Source: Anisakis pegreffii
Lineage: Eukaryota > Nematoda > Chromadorea > Rhabditida > Anisakidae
Direction of reading: 5' to 3'
Assembly (NCBI GenBank): GCA_035041965.1
Contig: JAPYMA010000718.1
Location: 1-64,000, forward strand
Length of the DNA: 64,000 nt
Of this stretch, positions 55,075 to 64,000 are shown one piece after another (the stretch's first letter is position 1; the number at the start of each line of letters is the position of its first letter). A program made the position numbers and the translations under genes. The notes under the pieces are model-generated. The model worked only from the letters and a program-made list of their open reading frames with translations. It ran no database searches and was not told where the DNA came from.

Positions 55075-58000
55075 ATGTCACCGCCGAATATGATCGATTC
55101 GTAAGTGTTCGTTCGCTAACGGAACTTAGACGGCGGTCGATTTCTTTTTCGGATGAAAAATTACTGCACGAATTAGTTGACGAATGATGTTGCACCATAA
55201 ATTACTCGCAATTTGTCGTTCTATTTTCTGGTATTATGTGCACGTTTTCCATGATTCAACCTTACTGAATATCGTATCGTTCGCATCCAGATTGCTGAAG
55301 TATTTAGTGCTTATCGAAGTGATCTTTCATTGGAACGACCATTTGGAGAGGACTGACTGCATGACTGCAAACGAGTTGCATTCTAAGTGCACGCACAATA
55401 TGCCATGCAACAGCAGCATTCACTCACCTCTTCGATCAAAAAACGCCACTGACGTCTTTAGTCTGTTGACTTGCTGACGATATGGATGAGTAGTTTATGA
55501 TGAAAAATATGCATTTGGTAAATTTTTTCTAACTCATTCACTTCACGCTATTCATTCACAACATCGCTTCATTTCGTAGGCTTTTGCGTCATCTCGTAAA
55601 ATCTTTTGGATCTTTTAGACCACCTCAGTGGATCATTTACTCAGAGCCCATTTGCCCTTAATGCACAGAAGATGATCACTATGTTTACACCTTAAATGGG
55701 TTCTGAATCAAAGATTCATTGAGCTCCTTCGATTGTTCCTTCATTAATTAAAAGATCCTCTCACTAAACATGGTCAATTTCTTCGACAAGTCAAAATGAG
55801 TTCGCAACTTTATTGTGCCGAATTTGCACGAAAACTTGAAAGCTCACTAAAAAAACCTGGCTTTTTTTGGATGGGTTTCAGCGCTTTCATGACGAAGTGG
55901 TACTTGATGTGATGTTGAGAAAAAATAACGAAGGAGAGAAAAGTGATCAGAACGGTGCAGTGTGGTGTTCCTTCAATGTGCTGCGCTTGTTTTTCGTTTT
56001 CCAATTGCATCTAGTAAAATGTCTCTCTTTAGGATTGTTTCAACTCGACATTCATGCACTTAAATTACACTTGCTGCTAATCGATTCTCAAACATTGTCA
56101 TCTCATTTTCAATTATTTAACAACCGAACTGCATACTCAATTCAGTTGCACATTCGGAAGCGAATAAATTAGTTTTTAAAGACTGCATTCAACATGGCCA
56201 TTTAATCCTTGTTTCTTGGAAAAAATTTTCACTGCTAAACTCTAATCGCGTTAACAAACTTATTAACATCATATCACTACTACTTATTCGATGTGCAATG
56301 TACTGCGAAGAGCTTGAATGAGCTTCTTTTGAGACCTCTAATGAGCTGACAGTGTTGAATCCAGTGTCTAGCATCACATTATTGACTTAGAAGTTAAGGC
56401 TATTCTGTTATTTGTTGTCAGTCTTGTGTTTGAGTTTAGGTTGAAATTTAAGCTTAAAGAAGGCTTAAACACAAACATAATAGACTTGCAGGTAGCTAGT
56501 GAATGTGCTTGAATTGTGCTAGCGATTGAATGCCTGAACGATTCTGCAAAAGAAGATATCCGAGCGAATATTCCTTATCGATATTTTTGAGAAACCATTC
56601 GAGCGAAGTTCATCACCAAAAAGATTTTCCCTAAACATTTTTGGAACAAAACAAACTCCGTACGCAAGTGGAATAGTTGTAGTGAGCACGCAAATCGAAC
56701 GCCGAAAGGAAAGCACTGCCAGTCACTAGACGTTTTTTTTTTAGGGATATGGCCCTTGTTCGGTTATTATCAGCACTTAACTAGGTACAGTTTATGTCTG
56801 GAAGAAGTTTATGAAACCTGTAAGTGGGTAAGGTTGAAGTATGCTAAAGATAAACATTTGAAAATAATTTTATATGACATAAAATTATGTCTAAAAATGA
56901 GATTATTTATGAGATTAGGTATGAAATTTATGAAATGAATTTTGAGTATGCTAAACCACTGTCTTCAAAATTTGACGTTATTGTTTTTTTGCGTATGTAT
57001 GAACGACACAGCTTTTAGTGGAATGGTAGTGGGAGAGCTCCAGACCTAGTGGGATCTTGAATTTATTGTTCGACATTATTTCGTGTATGCAGTTCATCGA
57101 AATCTTTTCGATTGGGTATGCTTGTTAGAGCGATGCACTAGATATGGCCCTTGTTCAGCTATCATCAGCACTCAACTAGGTAGAGTTTATGTCTGGAATA
57201 AATTTATGAAACCTGTCAGTGGATAACGTTGGAGTATGATGTTATTGTTTTAGTGAATGCAAGTGGAGAGCGTATTTGTTTAGGTGAAAAATGGTTGAAT
57301 TTATTGGCAGCAACAGAACGACGACGATTCTTAGCATATCAACAGAAATTTTCATCAAATTATTGACAAAAATTTCCATCGATCGAGAGCATTTCCGCTT
57401 CAAAGACCGCAAACAGCTGTCGTCACACTGATAACTCTGTTCAATCAGTCGATCATTCTGCACTCCCCCACTCCGTTTCATTTCGCTCCATCGAAACGAT
57501 CCTCTAAATGGCGCCCTTTTGTCATCAATATTTTAACAATATTTCAGCTTTGTTTGCACTATTTTCCAGCTTCTTCCACTCAACAATTTGAACAAATTTT
57601 ATGTGATATCGGAAAATATATTGCTAAAATTTCAACGAATTTTATTTGTGCCTGCCATCGAAATTATTTTTATTGCACTTACCGTTCACCAAGAATTGAG
57701 CTTCTCAGGCACTTGAATGATTGAGCTGTATGAAAGAACGAACGTTTGCGCTTCACAATGATTCGTTGTGAAATCGAATAATTACTCATACGTTCTTCGC
57801 TCAGCAGCATGACAAAATACAAAATTTTAGTGATATTATTTCTTTTAGTGTACACGAATTGCATTCTTTGCTTCATTGTAATATACTATTCCGTCATTGC
57901 TTTACTCACATGAAACCACTACAAATTCTCCTCATTGAAGTGTTATTACCAAAAATAATAATTCCGCAAGTAGATTATTATTTCATTCGGCTGCGTTCCT

Positions 58001-61000
58001 TCGATGAAAGGTACCTCCTGAGAGTGTATGTATGGTCGTCGAGTTTGTTGTTGTTGAAACATATTTGTGCTCTTATCAATCCACTGATTGCTTCTCTGTT
58101 CTTTGATCAACATCTACTTTTATTCAGTTCATTTCATTGCTCATTCAGTCGATTACATTCTACTCGAATTCTATTATAATCACTCGTCTATGTTTCTATT
58201 ATTCATGTATTTGGAAAAATTTGCAGTGCTTTCACAAATCTTCTTATGACTACAGCGGAACTTCACCTTATTTTTGATTTTACATTTCCAAGTACCCATT
58301 TTCTATGGATTTTCGAGATGTTCTGTGGAAATTTCGAGAAATTTTTTTTCCAGAAAATTTCGAGACTTTTTTTCGAAAGACAGTCCTCACTTTCACTTTT
58401 TTTCGGTCTTCACTTTCACCTTTTTCGACCGAAAATTTCGAGAAAAGTTCCGAAAAAAGTTCCGTAGAAATTTCGAGAAACGATGCTGTTCACTTTCACC
58501 CTCATTTCTTGGGCTTTTTTATTGGTTGCTAGTACGAAACACGTCTATAATCAACCAGTAGTGAGTATCACGTTCTCCTATTTTTTTTCTATTCTTAAAT
58601 TGTGAAGCGTCGATTAATGAATGTGTTCTTCATAATTACGCACGCATTTTGCATTCGACGTCTCTTTGCCGAACATATCATCCTTCCAGCTAATGAGCTG
58701 ATTATAGCAGTTTTTTGCGTGAGGAAGCAGTCGTTGCCATAGAACAATGTCAGCACTAAGTGGGCAATGTTTGTCACGCTTGATTTGTTACCATAATATA
58801 ATATTTGCGAAAGTAATTGTAGTATGTACATAAATCTGACACATTGTTCTCAAATTTCAGTTGTCATCTGCGTGGTTTAGAGAGGGTATGATGCTGTTTT
58901 TTCTAAATGACAAACGTATGCAGCACGCTTTGTTCGCTGTGACTGTGACTCACGAACAAGCCAAATGTTTTGATCTAATGGTTTTAAATTTCAGTTCCAC
59001 GATTCGGCGTTTTATGGAAGCGATAAGGATTTTGGACATTTGGGTGATCACACGGAAAATCATCTGTTCAACTTAACTTTGCACGCAGATCGTAACGCAG
59101 ATTGCTTGATTTCATTGAATTTTTATGCAGAAGGGTGGTAAGTTCATTCGCTTTGAAACTAGCAGATCTATGGTGTTTATAAGAACGCCAAACACACAAA
59201 AAAACCCACTTCGTTGCTGTTTAACAGCTCATTTTATTTATGTTATTGTCTCTCGCACTGTTTTCCTCTTATACCTCGTTAACGATTCCCATAATAAATT
59301 TGTCTGTTGTTATCATTAAAAAAACATCGGCAAATCCACTGTCGTTAAACAAAACGTATGTAACTAGGCGCCATTCATTGCGTGCACGAATAAACCGTAC
59401 CAATTATTCCACATTACTATCATACACGCATCGTAGACGGAAGTTTGACAGTGGGTGAATGCAGAAGTTCGATTAATTTATTGTTGTTATTATTATTATT
59501 ATGAAACGAACGAATGAGACTGATTCGATAGACGCATGAATAATCAGTGATTGTGATTGCGTTGGCGATATGATCAAGCAAAACACTCGTGAATAATAAA
59601 GATGTTTTGCACTTTTTTCGTTTGCTCTTTCCAGCCACTCCACTTGTTCGCATTTGCTCTTCATTGCTTGTTCAGTGCAATTGCTCACACCTCGTTCAGT
59701 ATATGGCTCCATCTGATCTCGTTATTGCTGGAAACTTTCAAAAATTTTCGAATGTTTTATATCATTATATAATACCTTTGGAATGCTCGGTGTGAAAGTG
59801 TTTCACTGAACTGTGTTTTGCGAACGCTTGTTATTTGCTCGTGCCGATCTTGAAAAATCTCATATTGCCGCATGAGAGCAGTGCTTTTTTGAATTGAGAT
59901 TAGAACGTATGGTGTGCATGATTGAGAGTCCCATGAAACACATTTTGTTTTTTCAAAGGCAATGTTTGAAAATTGATTTTGTCGGCAGCACTTTTCATTA
60001 TCTCAACCGCTTCATTGCATTGAATTTGGTGTTCACTACATCGACTATCCAAAGCTCTAAACATGCGACTATGAATTTTCACGAAACATTACATTGCGCA
60101 CTTTATTGATTCGTCTCTAATCAACCCGAAATATAAAGTCTGGAATGAATTCGATCGCAGTTACACGTTTGATGCATGACTGCAACTATTGAACGGTGGA
60201 AATTATTGCACTGATGAGATTCGGAGGTATTTTTCGAACTTTTCAAATGAGCCATGAATCGCAAATCACCAAATTCGGTGCATGTGCCTGCTCGTAGAAC
60301 GAATAGGCGATATCTGAAAATAGAGCGGATGCCTTCAATGAAACCCATCCAATAGATCATCCAGGTTTTACTGTATTCTTGAAGACTCCTAACATCGAGC
60401 ATTTTTATTCGTTTTTTGTTCAGCTAGTTCAGAAATGACTCATTCACTGCATATCAGTCTAAAGAATGTTATTAGTGTTTTCGAGTGATTCCTTTTTTTC
60501 ATGAATGCGTGAAATTGTTCATATAAATTTCAACATGTGCAAACACACGTCTTTGTACTCCCTCTCAGTCATCGTTCAAAATCTCTGTGCCAATCCATTC
60601 ACAATTTACGCCTATTGCTTGATGCTGACGCATTGGACTGTAGCTATCACCACTCTAACCTGCAACAACCGCTCATCACAAAATCTTCACCGATAGTCTG
60701 TTGCCTCCTTATAACCGAACAACGATCTTGATATTCTAAAGCTGCACTACTGAGAATGTGATCATTCAGTTGCAAAGCTTTAAAACTTAAAAGTTGCCTT
60801 ATACAGTGGTTTGCGTCGAACTGCTAACGTCCATCTTGCAGCACTCACCCTTCACGATTCCCCCGTTCACCCCGACGTTCTCAAGCAAGCATAAAACTTG
60901 TTTAACGTGGACACAAACAAACGAACGCAGGCAGGCAGCTGTTGTCTGTGTCGCCAAAATTAACCACCACTAATTGCTCATATTTTCGTCTCTCACGCAA

Positions 61001-63462
61001 TCAATTTCTCTTACCGTTCTGAATCATGAGATCTACGTTAGAAATCAAATTTTTGCCATAAACATCGAGAATGATTTGTTTATGAGAGAATTCGTTCGTT
61101 CACTGATGTCAAATCCGTTTGTTGATGTATCAAATTCATCAGCTTATGATCGATCGCATTTCCTTCCGCGTTCTCTTCTTGCCAGCTGCTGCACTCGTCA
61201 ACGTCTAAAGTGCATACACACCATCAGTAGTCAGCTTACGATTGGCCGATGTTAGCGCATGAAAGCGATGCAATCAATTTTCATTTTCATTATTCGTTCA
61301 ATCGATCGCTCTCAACCGATGTCTAAAGAAAGCAGCTTTCGCTACTTAGCTGTTTTTGAGCAATTGTCTTTTTCTGTTCACTCACAGATGATCATTGACA
61401 TCTTGCTTCGGTGTTGTTGTCACAACATTTCGCTATGAATGAAGTTTGCAAACATCGATATATTAAGAAGAAATATCCCCGGCAATCATACAGCTGCTAT
61501 TTCGTCAATTCATCAAATTGTCCTGTCGATGAATTCATTCTCGAGAAAAAAAGCGACAATTCTAATGGATTGCGGGAAGCTGTATTCAGGAATGATTTCA
61601 GAAATTTTTCTCAACTTTTTTTCCTCCCTCATCCGGTCACTAAGCAATAAAATAGGAGACAACTGGTGTTGAAAACAGCAAGTTTCAAGCATTGCAGTGA
61701 AACTTCCTTAAAATGACACTTAATCAATTTTTTAAAAATTCAAAATGCGAGAATCACTTTAAACTTCATAAATAATGACGAAAAACTTTCGTCTCAGAAA
61801 TTCTGATGAATCACAGGACTGATGTTGAATCCACTTGAAGTGCTCCATTATGACTTATCGCTTGATAATATGAGAATGAATCATCTAAATTGCAATCGAA
61901 CTTATTTTCGAAGAGTCATTTCAAAGAAAGTCACATTCAGAATCGATCAGCTGATCGTCGAGCGAGAAATAATATCGTCCGTTGAGTCGAGACGAATCGA
62001 TACAACGCCAAAAGACGTAATTTTGCATGTTGTTGTTGCGGCTGTTGCTGTTGCTGCTGCTCTGATGCTTTCTAATTGGTCCACTCAAAGCAATGCTTCT
62101 TCATTCAGTTGCATCCCATCCACATAACCCTATCAACTAGCATATTTACGTAATATTTGCATCATCATCATCACCAACTTTTTGTTTCCAATACAAACCA
62201 CGACCGCTAATCGGCTGACTTTTTCGGTTGTTCGTTTATTACACCGCACAAATTTGCCTCTCCCTTCACATATTTTATCGATGATTTATGTGCACCAATT
62301 GATTGCACATTGTTCGTGTCGTTCGTGAACACTCTCCATAACCGAAAGTATCATTTCCAACTGAAAACAGTTCGCTGTTCCTTAAAAATCAATACTTTCA
62401 AAATGGCATACAGCTGATCAAATCAACTGAATAGTAAACAGAGCGCTCGGTGCTTGTTACACAACAGTAGGAGTGTGTTCATTGTATTGTCACCATAATA
62501 AATACATTCAAAGGCAGCAGCAACAGCAACAGCAAATCGTTTGATGGCAAAAAGTCACAACGGAGTTTCAGGCAACAATAAGTGAACCACCCGAACGGAG
62601 GGAGTGATTACTAGCGTTTTTGAAAGCTGTTGACAGTTCGCTTATCAGTAGGCGTATGAACTCGATGTTTTCGTCCTTAACAGAACACGAAGAAATTGCT
62701 CTGCCCAGTTGCATTTTCAACTGTGATGTTTTGAATATTGCCTATTCACACATCCATGATCAGCTCGACAAGATCCACAAACTGATATGTTATCTCATCC
62801 TTGTAATACGTACGTATACGGAGGACATACGCATTGAATTAGCATAAATGCGTATGCACTCGTTCAAGCATAATCAAGGCAGTCAAGTTGAGCGATGTGA
62901 TTTGCTGAATACTGCTTACGTTATTATTAGTGAACCAAACAATTGATTACTTCATCTATGAGCGATCACTAATGCATTGTTTGATAATCGCGTAAGTTTG
63001 TCTGATAATGAATCAAATCATCAGTGACAATCCAAGTGATTAGAGAATGTTTGCAAATGTTCTTCGCTTTCGTCTTATATTCACCAAAAAACTGAACTTT
63101 TCCTCACATTATCGTTCAGTAATAAAGTTTCTCTCCATTTCACAGAACGTGCAATATTTGGTATGATTTCAGCAAATATTACACTTTTTCTTTAGAATTC
63201 ATCGCATCGGCCTCGCAAATTTTCGTATTAGCTGTTCTTTGTTGATTTGAGAGTAATTGCTGAGTTGATGAGAATTTTTTGAGCGTATTCTCTTTGTTGG
63301 TTAACGAACAGTCTGAATAATGTGCTGCTCACCGCGTTTGAACTTTAAATTTTGCGATAGCCTGAAAATGCTTTGCGTAATCGTGGTCACATAAGGTTTA
63401 CTTCAGGCATTGTCTCCACCGTGAAGAGGATCTGCGTATCCCCTCGGGGTATCGTTGCCCCA
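55075..63462 (+). CDS. Candidate multi-exon gene of unknown family (at least four small exons)
   Basis: Exon 1, 55,075-55,100: MSPPNMID then TC before GTAAGT, with TTTATTCAG 20 bp upstream of the ATG, as for a trans-splice site. Exon 2, 58,861-58,885: after AAATTTCAG, CHLRGLER. Exon 3, 58,995-59,137: after AAATTTCAG, FHDSAFYGSDKDFGHLGDHT, then ENHLFNLTLHADRNADCLIS and LNFYAEG, then TG before GTAAGT; only one of three frames is open. Exon 4, from 63,407 after TTACTTCAG: WHCLHREEDLRIPSGYRCP, ending before GTAAAA at 63,463 or later. Phases 2, 0, 2 join without a stop and give about 85 aa. No domain recognised. The gene would continue beyond the window. Exons could be missing between 55.1 and 58.8 kb. 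Exon 3 is the best supported part. Confidence 0.45.
56746..56838 (+). repeat. Direct repeat, second copy 57,141-57,233
   Basis: GATATGGCCCTTGTTC, TCATCAGCACT(T/C)AACTAGGTA and GTTTATGTCTGGAA recur 395 bp downstream with few changes. It lies in a likely intron of the candidate gene above. Confidence 0.75.
58310..58490. repeat. AATTTCGAGA-rich simple repeat
   Basis: Many copies of TTTCGAGA, GAAAATTTCGAG and TTCACTTTCAC within 180 bp. The frames across it are artefacts. Confidence 0.7.
59138..63406. other. Presumed long intron, nothing else recognised
   Basis: AT-rich, with a CTG/GCT-type run at about 62,033-62,065 and a CAGCAACAGCAACAGCAA run at about 62,515-62,537. If the candidate gene is wrong, this is intergenic. 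Confidence 0.35.
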
Positions 63463-64000
63463 GTAAAAGTGTGTCTCATTGGTTTCCGATGATGGCTCGC
63501 TCACAAGCGCCACTCAAATCCCATGTTCGTCAAAAAACACTCACTTCATTGGCTATTTTGCGGTGCTAAACGATTGTCATCTTTTTGCCACTAAGTCTTC
63601 GCAAAAGATTTTCTCATACGCGAAGAAATTGTTTTCACTGAAAAAAGCCAGTAAACGACTCAAATTCCAGTGCAAAATTGCACTGCTGGTTTTTCGCAAT
63701 CAATTTTGTTCTTTTTCACTGAATGCAGAACAGAGAACCTGCAAGAAAACCTTCTACTGGATTTATGCTTTTTTCTGTTGTAATCATTTTTGCACGAGAT
63801 TTTCAAGTTAAATGCTTATTAGCTGCTTTGAATGAACAAAACAATCTGTTCAGAAAAAAAAGCAAAGGTCTTGTATTCTTTTCATATTTCACCCCTTTCC
63901 CCTTCCCCTTCAAATTCCATGTCGAAATAATCTGGAAGGGAATTTATCCCCCCTTCATGTTCTTCCACTATCATCTTTACAACCAACGCTCTGCATACCG
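63463..64000. other. Right edge of window
   Basis: Frames here (for example 63,479-63,811) have no family resemblance. A poly-pyrimidine run CCCCTTTCCCCTTCCCCTTC lies at about 63,893-63,912. Confidence 0.35.

Noticed and set aside
55867..55980. Additional exon (RFHDEVVLDVML...) for the candidate gene at 55-63 kb
   Set aside because: It has an acceptor and a possible donor, but its phase does not fit exon 1 and its similarity to exon 3 (RFHD) is only four residues.
60121..60402. 93-aa minus-strand ORF as a membrane protein gene
   Set aside because: One hydrophobic patch and a protein-like feel, but no splice context, homologous motif or neighbour that would support it.
1..64000. tRNA or rRNA genes
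   Set aside because: No cloverleaf with intact A and B boxes and no rRNA core sequences were recognised by eye.

Overview
The window looks like nuclear DNA of a nematode, most probably a parasitic one. The support is AT-rich sequence, TTTTCAG-type splice acceptors, many short exons in long introns, several trypsin-inhibitor-like (TIL) cysteine-rich remnants, a BEL/Pao retroelement, and mariner and hAT remnants. No bacterial operon structure, rRNA or tRNA was recognised.

Layout. (1) Positions 1-13,300 are repeat-rich. A tandem array of about 0.3-kb units (1-4,744) has long perfect hairpins at its junctions, and each unit carries a decayed TIL-like stretch. A 3.09-kb segment flanked by 23-bp direct repeats interrupts one unit and encodes an intact 654-aa UPF1/DNA2-like SF1 helicase (minus strand). 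Next come a frameshifted TIL gene, a complete but internally deleted BEL/Pao element (5,700-8,653; 261-bp LTRs with 3 differences, TTCAT target duplication), a nested higher-order tandem repeat (about 8,957-10,196) and two more broken TIL units. (2) 14,609-19,817, minus strand: a nine-exon SLC19 family vitamin (folate/thiamine) transporter, reconstructed because all exon phases chain in frame. Its introns hold a MITE-like element, other repeats and a possible antisense PEX11-like fragment. (3) 19,818-32,595: mostly intergenic, with fold-back structures, a mariner remnant and a short hAT element with an 8-bp target duplication. (4) 32,596-39,084, plus strand: a 15-exon SLC26/SulP anion transporter with a STAS domain. 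It lacks only its first coding exon(s) and seems to use one GC-AG intron. (5) 39,085-55,074: no gene recognised, apart from an older hAT-like copy and a few weak ORFs. (6) 55,075-63,462 or beyond, plus strand: a candidate multi-exon gene of unknown family, inferred from four small exons whose phases agree; it probably continues past the window.

The two confident host genes encode multi-pass plasma-membrane transporters on opposite strands about 13 kb apart. Nothing suggests co-regulation. The most unusual part is the first 4.7 kb, where hairpin-junction repeats derived in part from a protease-inhibitor gene enclose an intact helicase cassette. No alignment or database search was run. Family calls rest on motif recognition and exon-phase logic.
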